The notes under the pieces were generated by a model. It had not been told where the DNA came from and ran no database searches. It saw only the letters and a list, made by a program, of their open reading frames with translations. A stretch of 64,000 bases of DNA from Caribbeanibacter sp964518305 (GTDB lineage Bacteria; Gemmatimonadota; Gemmatimonadetes; Palauibacterales; Palauibacteraceae), in assembly GCA_964518305.1 (NCBI GenBank), contig CAZFDK010000009.1, positions 23,656 through 87,655 of the forward strand, given 5' to 3'. Position numbers and translations under genes: made by a program. Numbering within the stretch: position 1 is the stretch's first letter; each line of letters begins with the position of its first letter. Below, piece by piece: positions 1 to 8,130 of the stretch.

Positions 1-101
1 AGCACAGGGAGATCCAGGAGATGGACATCAACCCGTTCCTTGCGTTTCCCGACGGCGACCGGTGCGTGGCCGTGGACGCTCGCGTGCGACTCCAGATCTG
101 A
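1..101 (+). CDS. C-terminal end of an ADP-forming acetate/acyl-CoA ligase (partial)
   Basis: Only the last 32 codons are in the window, read from base 3 and ending with TGA at 99-101. The peptide contains EIQEMDINPFL followed by AVDARVRL. This is the characteristic end of the ATP-grasp beta domain of ADP-forming acyl-CoA synthetases (acetate-CoA ligase family), where the EIDINPL strand carries metal-binding residues. The enzyme interconverts acyl-CoA plus ADP and acid plus ATP. The same ending occurs in protein acetyltransferase (Pat) fusions, so the full domain order cannot be told. The response regulator downstream starts 112 bases later and is probably a separate unit. Confidence 0.7.
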   Translation, partial: HREIQEMDINPFLAFPDGDRCVAVDARVRLQI

Positions 102-148
102 ACCCCGACCCTCTGGGGCCCGTCCGCCCGTTCCGGGATGGCGCAGAT

Positions 149-167
149 GTTGCGCTCGACCCGCAAC
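149..167. promoter_or_regulatory. Inverted repeat between acyl-CoA ligase tail and response regulator
   Basis: GTTGCG (149-154) and CGCAAC (162-167) form a perfect 6-base inverted repeat with a 7-base spacer, in the 5' region of the response regulator gene. No T-run follows, so a simple intrinsic terminator is unlikely. It could be an operator or a small leader hairpin. The evidence is only the symmetry. Confidence 0.25.
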
Positions 168-212
168 GGACGACACCCACGCTCTTCCCCCGACATCGGA
201 GGGGAAGAAAGG

Positions 213-707
213 ATGAGGAGACGACAACGGTTCCCCGCCATGGGCAGTCAGGGACAGAATCGCCCCCCCGGTCAGCGGACCGACGGAGCCCGGAACCCGG
301 GTCCGGCGGAAGGGCCTGCGGACGGGCCCGACCGCGAGGGCGGTCAGGGGCGTATCCTCGTGGTCGACGACAACGAAGACTGCCGCGTGGCGCTGAAGAC
401 CTTCCTGGAGGCATCCGGATACTCGGTGGCGGAGGCCGCTGACGGGGAGCAGGCCGTGGATCGCGCTCGGGAGACCGACCCGGACCTCATCCTCCTGGAC
501 ATCATGATGCCGGGGGTCGACGGACTCGAAGCCGCCCGCCGCATCCGGCGTGCCTCCGATGTCGACGGCGCGATGATCGTGGCCATAAGCGCCATGGAGG
601 GCGCCGAGAAGGCCAGCCGCGCCGCCGGCTGCGACGCCTGCGTCACCAAGCCCCTGGACATGGCCGAGTTCTCATCCCGCGTCGGACGCTGGCTGGAGGA
701 CGAGTGA
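213..707 (+). CDS. Single-domain response regulator (CheY-like receiver)
   Basis: The 164-residue protein has a disordered, Gly/Pro/Arg-rich N-terminus of about 45 residues and then one receiver domain. The acidic pocket is Asp52-Asp53, the phosphorylation site is Asp96 in LILLDIMMPG, and the conserved Lys is Lys146 in TKPLD. No output domain follows, so it acts by protein contact or as a phosphorelay intermediate. I chose the ATG at 213 because GGAGGGG lies about 9 bases upstream. An in-frame ATG at 138 lacks such a site and would add 25 low-complexity residues. The next gene starts inside this gene's stop codon, so the two are cotranscribed. No kinase is adjacent; the kinase at 29.4-30.7 kb is too far to be assigned as partner. 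Confidence 0.88.
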   Translation: MRRRQRFPAMGSQGQNRPPGQRTDGARNPGPAEGPADGPDREGGQGRILVVDDNEDCRVALKTFLEASGYSVAEAADGEQAVDRARETDPDLILLDIMMPGVDGLEAARRIRRASDVDGAMIVAISAMEGAEKASRAAGCDACVTKPLDMAEFSSRVGRWLEDE

Positions 708-1516
708 AGTGCCCCCACTGCGGGTACGAGGCCGACCCGGGAGAAGAGGAGTGCCCGCTGTGCGGTACTCGTCTGGAGGAAGGGGAAGAGAGCGGCCGGC
801 CGGAGCGAGCCGCTCGGGCCGCCGCCTCCGTTGAGGAAGACTCCGGGACCGGAGAGGCGACCGGCCCGGACCGGCGTTCGGAGCGGCCTTCCCGGCAGCT
901 GACGCCGTGGGAAGCCGGTGGCGGGATCGGCGATCTCGTCGACAGCTGGTGGGAGAGCCTCTCGGACCCGGACCGCTTCTTCTCCCGGATCGATTGGGAA
1001 GGGGGGTGGGAGAGCCCGCTCCTCTACTACCTCCTGTTCGTCGTGATCGGATCCGGCCTCGGGGCCCTGTGGTCCGCTCTCCTGATGCCGGCGTTCGTTT
1101 CCGCTTTCGGGTTCGGCAGCCTCGTTCCGACCCCCTCGGGCAGCCTCCTGCTCCGCCAGTTCTTCCTGAGTCCGTTCCGGGCGCTCTTCTCCCTGGTGGT
1201 GTTCGCGGGCGGAGCTCACCTGGTGCTCCGACTCCTGGCGGACCGGCCCCGTCGCTTCCGGTCCACGGCCCGGACCCTGTGCTACTCCGTCGGCCCGCAG
1301 CTGCTCATGGTCGTGCCGTTCCTCGGCGGCCTGGCGGCAGTGATCTGGTCCGCCGTGCTGGCCGTGGTGGGCCTGCGGACGGCGCACCGTACCAGTACCG
1401 GACGCGTCGTGGGGGCCCTGGTCGTCGCGGCGTTCGTCTACGCCGGGTTCTCGACGGTCTGGGGACTCGTGGTCCAGCAGGCCCTCGGTGGATCGCTTCC
1501 GCTCCCGGCTTCTTGA
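704..1516 (+). CDS. Zinc-ribbon plus Yip1-domain membrane protein
   Basis: This 270-residue protein starts at a GTG overlapping the preceding stop (GTGA). Residues 1-22 form a short zinc ribbon with CPHC and CPLC pairs. An acidic, disordered linker runs to about residue 75. The rest is a Yip1-type integral membrane domain with about five hydrophobic segments, the first near LLYYLLFVVIGSGLG and later ones near LFSLVVFAGGAHLVL and VVGALVVAAFVYAGF. Yip1-like bacterial proteins are common in deep-branching Gram-negative phyla, but their function is poorly known. The coupling to a receiver protein and to a NUDIX gene by stop/start overlaps suggests coordinate translation but does not reveal the role. 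Confidence 0.7.
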   Translation: MKCPHCGYEADPGEEECPLCGTRLEEGEESGRPERAARAAASVEEDSGTGEATGPDRRSERPSRQLTPWEAGGGIGDLVDSWWESLSDPDRFFSRIDWEGGWESPLLYYLLFVVIGSGLGALWSALLMPAFVSAFGFGSLVPTPSGSLLLRQFFLSPFRALFSLVVFAGGAHLVLRLLADRPRRFRSTARTLCYSVGPQLLMVVPFLGGLAAVIWSAVLAVVGLRTAHRTSTGRVVGALVVAAFVYAGFSTVWGLVVQQALGGSLPLPAS

Positions 1517-2346
1517 TGACGGAGCGTCCCGGACGGGAGTCGGAGACCCGCCGCCTGGAACGGAAGGAGTTCGAGCGGGGGCACATCGATCCGGGCGAGG
1601 AGCCACCGGAGCCGCTGCCCGCCGCCACCGTGGTGGTGGCCCGTGCCGGGGCGGGGGGCATGGAGGTCCTGCTGCTACAGCGGCCGGAGGACTCCACTTT
1701 CGCGGCCGGCGCGTACGTGTTCGCCGGCGGCCGGGTCGACCCCGGGGATCGGGACCCGGAGCTCCTCGAGCGGGTGCACGCCGGACGGGCGGACGGCGAG
1801 CCGGAGGCGCTGGTGGCCGCCGCCCGGGAGCTGTGGGAGGAGACGGGACTGCTGATGGCACGACCCGGCGGTGACGTCGATCCGTCCCGAATAGCGGAGG
1901 CACGCCGGGAGCTTATGGAGGGAGCTACTCCCTTCGCTCGCCTGGCGGCCAGCCTGGAGCTCTCCCTCCCGCATCGCCCCGTGGGATACTTCGCGCGCTG
2001 GATCACGCCGGAGAAGCTGTCCCGCCGCTACGACACGCGCTTCTTCATGTGCGAAGATCCCGAGGGCACGGTGGGGTTGACGAGCGAGCACACCGATGCC
2101 GTCTGGCTCCGGCCGGAGCGGGCCCTCGACCTCTTCGCCGCCGGTGATCTCCCGCTCCTCTTCCCGACCCGGAAGACCCTGGAGCGCCTCGAGGGGTTCC
2201 CGGACGCGGCGACGGCGATCCGGGAACTCCGCGCCTCCGCGGTGGAGGCCGTGCGCCCCCGGATGCGGGTCCGCGACGACGGCGTCGACCCCCTCCTGCC
2301 GGGCGACGAGGGATACGACGACGCGGCCCGGACGGGCGAGGGATGA
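1516..2346 (+). CDS. NUDIX hydrolase, NUDT19-like (CoA or nucleotide diphosphatase)
   Basis: The 276-residue protein starts at an ATG that shares its A with the previous TGA. The NUDIX box is split: AYVFAGGRVDPGD around residues 66-78, and then, after a long insertion, ARELWEETGLL around 103-113. It keeps the catalytic REXXEE core. A long insertion between the first glycines and the REXXEE helix is typical of the NUDT7/NUDT19 group, which cleaves CoA and acyl-CoA. The substrate here is not provable from sequence. The next gene is a LACTB2-like metallo-hydrolase, and NUDIX followed by such a hydrolase is a recurrent pair in several phyla. The two reading frames are separated by 10 bases. Confidence 0.8.
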   Translation: MTERPGRESETRRLERKEFERGHIDPGEEPPEPLPAATVVVARAGAGGMEVLLLQRPEDSTFAAGAYVFAGGRVDPGDRDPELLERVHAGRADGEPEALVAAARELWEETGLLMARPGGDVDPSRIAEARRELMEGATPFARLAASLELSLPHRPVGYFARWITPEKLSRRYDTRFFMCEDPEGTVGLTSEHTDAVWLRPERALDLFAAGDLPLLFPTRKTLERLEGFPDAATAIRELRASAVEAVRPRMRVRDDGVDPLLPGDEGYDDAARTGEG

Positions 2347-2356
2347 TCCGACGGTG

Positions 2357-3157
2357 ATGAACATCAGATCGCCGGCTCCCGGCGTCAGGAGCGTCCGGGC
2401 CGACAATTCCGGCCCCATGACCCTCGACGGGACCCGGACGTACCTGGTGGGGGCCCGGGAGGCCGTCCTGGTGGATCCGGGCCCCGACGACACGGATGCC
2501 GAGGAGCGGTGGCGGGAGCTGGCCGACGGAGACGAAGTCACCACGGTGGCCCTGACGCACGGTCACCCGGACCACGCGGGAGGCGCCGTGCGTGCCGCCG
2601 AGCTCTTCGGCGCCCGGCTGGCTGCCGCGAGCGAAACGCTGCGCAGCCTCTCGTCCACGGGACGCTCGCTCCACGACGGCATGGAGCTGCCCGTAGACGA
2701 CGGGGAATCTTCGCTCCGGGCGCTCGAGACGCCGGGCCACTCCGGGGACCACCTCTGCTTCCTGCGCCCCTCCGACCGGGTGCTCTTCACCGGGGACCTG
2801 GTGCTGGGGCAGGGATCCAGCCTGGTGGGCCACCCCGAGGGATCGGTCTCCGACTGTCTGGCGAGCCTCGACCGGCTCCTGGAGCTGGAGGCGAGCCTCC
2901 TGCTGCCCGGCCACGGGCCGGACGTGGCGCGGGCCGTGGAGCGGCTGGCCGAATACCGGGACCACCGGCGGGACCGCACCCGCCAGATGCGGGAGGCCGT
3001 CGAGAGCGGCGCCCGCTCGGTGGAGGAGATCCGGAGGCGGGTGTACGGGGACGAAGTGCCGCCGGGGCTCGGGTGGGCGGCCGACGCCACGGTCCGTGCC
3101 CACCTGGTGCATCTGGAGGAACTGGGGGAGGATCTGCCCGAGATCGAGGGGCGGTGA
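2357..3157 (+). CDS. Metallo-beta-lactamase-fold hydrolase, LACTB2-like
   Basis: This 266-residue soluble protein has the core metal motif THGHPDH at residues 67-73, with further ligands in TPGHSGD and FTGDLVLG and a C-terminal PGHGPD. The C-terminal 70 residues form the winged-helix-like tail found in LACTB2/beta-lactamase-like protein 2 and related glyoxalase II-type enzymes. Family members cleave thioesters or RNA; the substrate here is open. ATG at 2357 was chosen; the GTG one codon earlier is an equally possible start. It ends the 213-3157 run and converges on mutY, with 21 bases between the two stop codons. Confidence 0.8.
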   Translation: MNIRSPAPGVRSVRADNSGPMTLDGTRTYLVGAREAVLVDPGPDDTDAEERWRELADGDEVTTVALTHGHPDHAGGAVRAAELFGARLAAASETLRSLSSTGRSLHDGMELPVDDGESSLRALETPGHSGDHLCFLRPSDRVLFTGDLVLGQGSSLVGHPEGSVSDCLASLDRLLELEASLLLPGHGPDVARAVERLAEYRDHRRDRTRQMREAVESGARSVEEIRRRVYGDEVPPGLGWAADATVRAHLVHLEELGEDLPEIEGR

Positions 3158-3178
3158 AGCCTCAGCCGGCGGCGGAGA

Positions 3179-4261
3179 TCACTCCAGAAGCCGCTCGATG
3201 ACCGCGTGGCTGGCCCGGGGAAACGCGTACTCCTCCATCCGGCCGGGCTCCACCCACGCCCAGTCGGTGGCGGCCCGGGCCCGGGGCGTGCCCGCGACGT
3301 GGCGGGCGTGATGCGCGTGCAGGGTGACACGCAGGTGGCTGTACTCGTGGTCTACCCGGACCACCAGCTCGCCGACCTCCACCTCTATCTCCATCTCCTC
3401 GCGCAGCTCGCGTCGCACGGCCTCCGCCGGCGATTCCTCCTCCTCCAGTTTTCCGCCCGGGAACTCCCACATGCCGCCGAGCATCCCGTCCTCGGGCCGG
3501 CGCGAGATCAGCACGCGTCCCTTCCCGTCCCAGACGACGCCGACTCCCACGTCGTGGTGGGGCCGGTCGGGGCGGTGGCGGGGAGGGGGACGCTCGGCGA
3601 CGGTGCCGCGCTCGAGAGCCAGGCAGCCCTCGGCCACCGGGCACCGTCCGCAGTCCGGGTTCTCCGGAGTGCAGACCGCTTCCCCGAGATCCATGAGCGC
3701 CTGGTTCAGGTCGGCCGGGCGGCCGTCGGCCTCCTCCAGCAGAGCGCGGGCCACGTCCTCCAGCTCGGCATCGGAGGGATCCTCCACGTCGAAGAGGCGG
3801 GAGAGCACGCGGCGAGTGTTGCCGTCCACGGCTGGTGCCGGGCGACCGAAGGCCATGCTCGCCACCGCCCCAGCGGTGTACGGCCCGATACCCGGCAGGT
3901 CCCCCAGGACGGCCGGGTCCCGGGGCAGCTCACCCCCGTGCTCGCGCACGACCTGCGCCGCGGCGTCGTGGAGCCACCGCGCCCGAGCGTAGTAGCCGAG
4001 CCCCTCCCAGGCCTTCAGCACCTCGTCGCGGTCCGCGCCGGCCAGCGACTCCACGTCGGGAAAGCGCTGCAGGAAGTCGTGCCAGTATTCGCGAACGGTC
4101 CCGACGCGGGTCTGTTGCGCCATGACCTCCGCTACCCAGATGCGGTACGGGCTGTCCTCGCCCCGCCACGGTACGTCTCGCTGCCGGCCGTCGTACCAGG
4201 CCAGCAGGCTCTCCACCGCGTCGGGCGAGGCCTTTGCTACCCTCCCCCCGTCACGGCTCAC
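3179..4261 (-). CDS. mutY: A/G-specific adenine DNA glycosylase MutY
   Basis: MutY removes adenine mispaired with 8-oxoguanine in base excision repair. The 360-residue protein shows all expected parts: AEVMAQQTRV with catalytic Glu45, helix-hairpin-helix LPGIGPYTA at 122-130, the DGN motif with Asp146, and the 4Fe-4S loop with Cys197, 204, 207 and 213 (C-X6-C-X2-C-X5-C). A C-terminal NUDIX-like 8-oxoG recognition domain starts near residue 238 and includes WEFPGGKLEE. The GTG start at 4261 overlaps the dapF stop by 4 bases, so translation is coupled to dapF. Length is typical for the family. Confidence 0.95.
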   Translation of the reverse strand: MSRDGGRVAKASPDAVESLLAWYDGRQRDVPWRGEDSPYRIWVAEVMAQQTRVGTVREYWHDFLQRFPDVESLAGADRDEVLKAWEGLGYYARARWLHDAAAQVVREHGGELPRDPAVLGDLPGIGPYTAGAVASMAFGRPAPAVDGNTRRVLSRLFDVEDPSDAELEDVARALLEEADGRPADLNQALMDLGEAVCTPENPDCGRCPVAEGCLALERGTVAERPPPRHRPDRPHHDVGVGVVWDGKGRVLISRRPEDGMLGGMWEFPGGKLEEEESPAEAVRRELREEMEIEVEVGELVVRVDHEYSHLRVTLHAHHARHVAGTPRARAATDWAWVEPGRMEEYAFPRASHAVIERLLE

Positions 4262-5079
4262 GCCGGCTGCGGGAACCGGCCCTCGAAGATCCGGCTCGCC
4301 GGGCCGGCGAGCCGGACCGCCTCGCCCTCGCTCCACCCCCCGGGGGAGTCCTCTCCGAGGCGGGCCACCCGGAGGGAGGCGCTGCTCCGGGTGGTGAGCT
4401 CGAGCTCCCGGCCGGCGAGGCCCGCCCGGTTCAGGGCCAGGAGGGTGGCCATGGCTCCGCTGCCGCAGGCCGAGGTCTCGCCCTCCACGCCCCGCTCCCA
4501 CGTCCGGATGTTGCCGGAAGCCGGGGTCTCGAGTTCCACCAGGTTCACGTTCGCCCCCCCAGCTCCCAGCGCATCGTGCCGGCGGAGGGGCCGGCAGAGA
4601 TCGCCGATAGGGCCCTCCGGCATCTCCTCCCGGGGCAGTATTAGGTGGGGGACCCCGACCCGGACCAGCCACGCTCTCCGCGGGCCGTCGGGCGTCTCCA
4701 GCTCCGGGTGCTCCTCCACGTCCGGCCGGAGCCGGTACACCAGAACCACCTCCTCACCCCCGACCTCGGCCTGGATGGGGCCCTGGCCGGTGAGGAGCAC
4801 GTGGCGGGGGTCCGCCCGGCCCTCATCCACCAGGTAGCGCGAGGCACAGCGGGCCCCGTTGCCGCACATGTCGATCTCCGACCCGTCCGGGTTGAAGAAC
4901 CGAATCCGGTATCGACCGGGTGCGTCCCGGGCGGTCACCACGAGCCCGTCCACGCCGACGCCGGTGGCGCGGGGGCAGATCCTTCGGGCCACGTCGGAGG
5001 GGTCGCCTCCGGGGAGCTGCTCGTCGACGGCGAGGACGAAGTCGTTGCCGGCGCCGCTGTATTTGCTGAAGGGGATCAT
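4258..5079 (-). CDS. dapF: Diaminopimelate epimerase
   Basis: DapF converts LL- to meso-diaminopimelate for lysine and peptidoglycan synthesis, without a cofactor. The 273-residue protein starts MIPFSKYSGAGNDF, the normal family start. It has both catalytic cysteines: Cys72 in DMCGNGARC and Cys205 in SACGSGAMA. It is the first gene of a two-gene minus-strand unit with mutY. A candidate promoter lies just upstream (-10 TAATGT, -35 TTGCCA), placing the RNA start only a few bases before the ATG, so the message may be nearly leaderless. Confidence 0.96.
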   Translation of the reverse strand: MIPFSKYSGAGNDFVLAVDEQLPGGDPSDVARRICPRATGVGVDGLVVTARDAPGRYRIRFFNPDGSEIDMCGNGARCASRYLVDEGRADPRHVLLTGQGPIQAEVGGEEVVLVYRLRPDVEEHPELETPDGPRRAWLVRVGVPHLILPREEMPEGPIGDLCRPLRRHDALGAGGANVNLVELETPASGNIRTWERGVEGETSACGSGAMATLLALNRAGLAGRELELTTRSSASLRVARLGEDSPGGWSEGEAVRLAGPASRIFEGRFPQPA

Positions 5080-5089
5080 ATGACCGTGA

Positions 5090-5119
5090 ACATTAGGCCT
5101 GCGCGCGCGAACCTGGCAA
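5090..5119 (-). promoter_or_regulatory. Candidate promoter for dapF-mutY
   Basis: On the minus strand TTGCCA (5119-5114) and TAATGT (5095-5090) are separated by 18 bases. The -35 matches TTGACA at five of six positions, the -10 is weaker. The ATG at 5079 would be within about 5 bases of the transcription start. Inferred from motif and spacing only. Confidence 0.4.
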
Positions 5120-5161
5120 ACGGGCCGCGACGCTTTGAGGCGTCGTTGACGTCCGGCGGCA

Positions 5162-5956
5162 GTGTGGGACGTGATCCGATTCCAGGCGGTGAGCAAGCGA
5201 TACGGCCGGTGGCCCGGTCGGCGGAATGAGGCACTCCGTGCGCTGGACCTGCGGGTGCGGCCCGGCGAGCTGGTGGCCCTGGTGGGGCGGAACGGGGCCG
5301 GGAAGTCCACCGTCCTGGGCCTGACGCTGGGCTTTCTGCGAGCCTCGGAGGGCAGGGTCCGGGTCGGCGGCGAGGCACCCCGGACCTACGTCCGCGGCCA
5401 CGGGGCCGGATACCTTCCGGAGAACTTTTCGCCACCGGGACAGCTGCGCGCCGACCGGGTCCTCCTCCGTCTGGCGCTGCTGGACGGCCTCGACCGGGCC
5501 GCGGCCCGCCGAAGCGTCCGCGAGGCGCTGGCCCGCGCGGGCCTCGAGGGATCCGGTCGCAGGCGGGTGAAGACACTCTCCCGGGGCAATCGGCAGCGGC
5601 TCGCGTTGGCGCAGCTGCTGCTCCGCTCCCGGGAGGTGCTCCTGCTGGACGAGCCGTGGGGCGGGCTCGACCCCGGGGGAAGGAGCAGGCTCCGCGAGAT
5701 CCTTGGTGAGCTCCGCCGGGAGCGTCCGGGGGCGGCCATGATCGTGGCGTCCCACGACCTGGGCCAGGTGGCGCGGGTGGCCGACCGCGCCGTGGTCCTG
5801 GACGAGGGACGTGCGGTCGATCGGGTCCGGCTGGGCAGAGCCGACGATGCCGGCGACCTGGAGCGGAGGGTCCTGGAATGCGGCGTCGGTGCGGGGAGGG
5901 GGCGAGCGGAGCGGGACGGAAGACGGGCCCCTCCCCGGGTCGGGGGTGCCGGATGA
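5162..5956 (+). CDS. ABC transporter ATP-binding protein (ABC-2 export type)
   Basis: The 264-residue ATPase has Walker A GRNGAGKST near residues 42-50, a variant signature LSRGNRQRLA near 139-148, Walker B LLLDEPWGGLD near 160-170 and the switch His in ASHDL. The signature LSRGN instead of LSGGQ is common in exporter ATPases of the ABC-2 class. Start choice is between GTG at 5162 and GTG at 5171; the second gives the more usual VIRFQAVSKRYG beginning. The C-terminal 40 residues are an Arg/Gly-rich tail. The stop codon overlaps the start of the membrane subunit (ATGA), so the two work as one exporter; the substrate is unknown. Confidence 0.85.
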   Translation: MWDVIRFQAVSKRYGRWPGRRNEALRALDLRVRPGELVALVGRNGAGKSTVLGLTLGFLRASEGRVRVGGEAPRTYVRGHGAGYLPENFSPPGQLRADRVLLRLALLDGLDRAAARRSVREALARAGLEGSGRRRVKTLSRGNRQRLALAQLLLRSREVLLLDEPWGGLDPGGRSRLREILGELRRERPGAAMIVASHDLGQVARVADRAVVLDEGRAVDRVRLGRADDAGDLERRVLECGVGAGRGRAERDGRRAPPRVGGAG

Positions 5957-6711
5957 TACCGTGGCTCGCGGCGGCGAGCTCCTGGGCCCGTGATCGGGCA
6001 GGCCGTGCGGCGCTGCTGGCCGCCGCCGGCGCCGCACTCCTCCTCCCGCGGGCCCTTGCCCTCGAAGCCGAGGGTCCCGCGGCCGCCGGCTTCCGGGCCG
6101 GGCTCGAGGCCGGCCCCGGCTCCGGCTCCGGCCTGCTGGCCGGTCTGTGGGGCATCTTCCTCCTGGCCGGCGTGCTGATCCTGTGGCAGGGAATCGTCGC
6201 CTCCGACGTGGAGAGCGGGCGTTTCCGCAGCGTGCTGGTGCGCCCGGTGTGGCGTCCCGGGATCTTTGTGGCGCGGCACGTCGCAGCCCTCGTGCTCCTC
6301 GCCGCTGCTGCCGCGGCTGTCGGGGTGCTCCTGTGGGTCGCCGGAGTCGGGGGCGTTCCGGATCCGGCGGGTATGCTCGCGGCGTCGGTTCTGACCGGCT
6401 GGACGCTGGGTGCACTTCTCCTGCTGCTCTCGGCGCTCCTCGACCGCGGTGGCATCCTGGCGGCCGTGGCCCTCTTCATGGCTCCCGGAGCCCTGGACGG
6501 ACTCCTGGCCCGGGAGACCCTGCTGGCGGCGGCGGGCCGGCGCATCTCGGCGGGTCTCCCCCCGATGCTGCCGCTGGCGGAGCTCCGCGCCGAGCTGCTG
6601 GCCGGGGCGAGACCCGACGGCCAGATCCTGCTGGTAGCGCTCCTCTACGGCGGGGCGGCGCTCGCGCTCGCCGTCCTCCGGCTCCAGCTGCGGGAGTACC
6701 GGGCCGGCTGA
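5953..6711 (+). CDS. ABC-2 type exporter membrane subunit
   Basis: The 252-residue hydrophobic protein begins MIPWLAAASSWARDR. It has roughly six membrane segments, including AALLAAAGAALLLP, LLAGLWGIFLLAGVLILWQG and VAALVLLAAAAAAVGVLLWV. An arrangement with ESGRFRSVLVRPVWRPGIFVARH between segments resembles the ABC-2 permease loop that follows the first two helices (compare the YxxPxxR-type segment). It overlaps the ATPase gene by 4 bases. No substrate-binding protein is nearby, which supports export rather than import. Confidence 0.7.
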   Translation: MIPWLAAASSWARDRAGRAALLAAAGAALLLPRALALEAEGPAAAGFRAGLEAGPGSGSGLLAGLWGIFLLAGVLILWQGIVASDVESGRFRSVLVRPVWRPGIFVARHVAALVLLAAAAAAVGVLLWVAGVGGVPDPAGMLAASVLTGWTLGALLLLLSALLDRGGILAAVALFMAPGALDGLLARETLLAAAGRRISAGLPPMLPLAELRAELLAGARPDGQILLVALLYGGAALALAVLRLQLREYRAG

Positions 6712-6833
6712 AGGCGGCAGAGCCACTTCTGCGGCCGCCGGGCTCCGGCTATCTTGGCCGGCGGTCGGGGTCGTCCGCGTCCGCCACACCCCGGCATCCC
6801 GAACCTCTCCCAGCATCCGCCGAGGAGATGAGC

Positions 6834-7895
6834 ATGCGACGCTTCTTCCAGCGGAAGATGCACAAGGCGGGCATGCCGCCCGGCTCGGTGGTCTACGTCG
6901 GCGACGAGCCCCGCGAGCCGGCCCGGCTCACCGTCATCGACTACGGCCGGGATCACTACGAGGAGCGGGAAGTCGAAGACCTGTCGGAGGTGGACTACTA
7001 CCGGGACAGCGGATCGGTGACCTGGATCAACGTGGACGGCGTGCACGAGACGGAGATCGTGGAGGAGATCGGCGATCGGTACGGCCTCCACCCGCTGCTC
7101 ATGGAGGACGTCGTGAGCACGGGGCAGCGGCCGAAGACGGAGGAGTACGAGGAGCACCTGTTCCTGGTACTCCGGATGCTCGTTCCCGAGGACGGGGGAA
7201 TCGCGCGGGACGAGCAGGTGAGCCTCGTGGTCGGACCGAGCTGGATCGTCTCCTTCCAGGAGCACCGCGGCGACGTCTTCGACGACCTGCGCGGCCGCCT
7301 GCGGAACGGGAAGTCACGGGCCCGTACGGCCGGGCCGGACTACCTGGCCTATCGGATTCTGGACGCCGTCGTGGATCAGTACTTCGTGGTGCTGGAGCAC
7401 ATGGGCGACGCGCTGGAAGAGCTGGAGGAGCAGGTCGTGGAGGAGCCGGATCAGGAGACGCTGGAAGCGGTCCATGCGGTCAGAGGGGAGCTCCTGTTCC
7501 TCCGGCGCGCGGCGTGGCCGGTTCGGGAGATGGTCAACGGCCTGCAGAGGGTCGAGTCGGAGCTGATCTCCCGGGAGACTGATCCGTATCTCCGGGACGT
7601 CTACGACCATGCCGTCCAGGTCATCGACACGACCGAGACCTACCGCGACCTGGTCTCCGGCCTGGTGGACCTCTACATGTCCGGCGTCAGCAACCGGATG
7701 AACGAGGTGATGAAGGTGCTGACCGTCATCGCCACGGTCTTCATTCCCGTGACCTTCGTGGCCGGCATCTACGGGATGAACTTCGAATGGATGCCGGAGC
7801 TCCAGTGGCGCTGGGGATACCCGGCCGTACTGGGCCTGATGACCGTGATGGTCGGTGGGATGGTCGTCTATTTCCGGCGCCGCGACTGGATCTGA
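6834..7895 (+). CDS. corA: CorA-family magnesium/cobalt channel
   Basis: The 353-residue protein has an acidic cytoplasmic domain and two C-terminal membrane helices. The signature GMN (residues 314-316, in YGMNFEWMPE) closes the first helix (VIATVFIPVTFVAGI), and the loop is followed by LGLMTVMVGGMVVYF. The end is the basic RRRDWI. This is the standard CorA layout for a homopentameric Mg2+ channel in the inner membrane. ATG at 6834 was preferred over ATG at 6828 because GAGGAG (6822-6827) directly abuts the earlier codon but is well spaced for the later one. The gene stands alone. Confidence 0.93.
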   Translation: MRRFFQRKMHKAGMPPGSVVYVGDEPREPARLTVIDYGRDHYEEREVEDLSEVDYYRDSGSVTWINVDGVHETEIVEEIGDRYGLHPLLMEDVVSTGQRPKTEEYEEHLFLVLRMLVPEDGGIARDEQVSLVVGPSWIVSFQEHRGDVFDDLRGRLRNGKSRARTAGPDYLAYRILDAVVDQYFVVLEHMGDALEELEEQVVEEPDQETLEAVHAVRGELLFLRRAAWPVREMVNGLQRVESELISRETDPYLRDVYDHAVQVIDTTETYRDLVSGLVDLYMSGVSNRMNEVMKVLTVIATVFIPVTFVAGIYGMNFEWMPELQWRWGYPAVLGLMTVMVGGMVVYFRRRDWI

Positions 7896-7947
7896 TCCGG
7901 GCGGGCGGTCGTCCGGCGGAAAGCCGTGGAGGCGCCGGGCTCGATCT

Positions 7948-7977
7948 TGACGTCCCCAGTGCTCAGCGGGTATCCTC
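7948..7977 (+). promoter_or_regulatory. Candidate promoter of the glycine cleavage operon
   Basis: TTGACG (7948-7953) and TATCCT (7972-7977) are separated by 18 bases. The predicted transcription start near 7984 falls at the base of the folded leader described next and leaves a leader of about 147 bases before gcvH. Confidence 0.55.
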
Positions 7978-7978
7978 C

Positions 7979-8128
7979 CGGGTCGCAGAACGCCGGTCGG
8001 CGGCCCCGCCCGAGGCGGGGCGCGGTCTTCCGATCGGCGTTCTCAGGAGGTCGCTGACCCGAACCCGGCGGCCCGACCCCCCGGTCCAGCCGCACGCAGC
8101 CGTAGACTCTCACGCCGGAGGAGGCGTT
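7979..8128 (+). promoter_or_regulatory. Folded 5' leader of gcvH with nested stems and a hairpin-presented ribosome site
   Basis: A 12-base-pair stem joins 7989-8000 to 8030-8041, with one G-U pair. It encloses an 8-base-pair stem 8003-8010/8014-8021 with a 3-base loop. A 6-base stem CGGGTC/GACCCG (7979-7984/8056-8061) can close the whole, though it may begin at or before the RNA start. Further on, ACGCC (8112-8116) pairs with GGCGT (8123-8127) and shows GGAGGA in the loop, 8 bases before the gcvH ATG. GGCGTT occurs twice (8036-8041 and 8123-8128), and both copies are complementary to AACGCC (7989-7994), so two foldings exclude each other. The conserved core of the glycine riboswitch is absent. 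Confidence 0.5.
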
Positions 8129-8130
8129 CG

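Noticed and set aside
213..707. Response regulator as partner of the histidine kinase at 29.4-30.7 kb
   Set aside because: The genes are about 29 kb apart with no linking evidence.
7979..8128. Standard glycine riboswitch upstream of gcvH
   Set aside because: The conserved core of the glycine aptamer is absent; only structural pairing and position suggest regulation.
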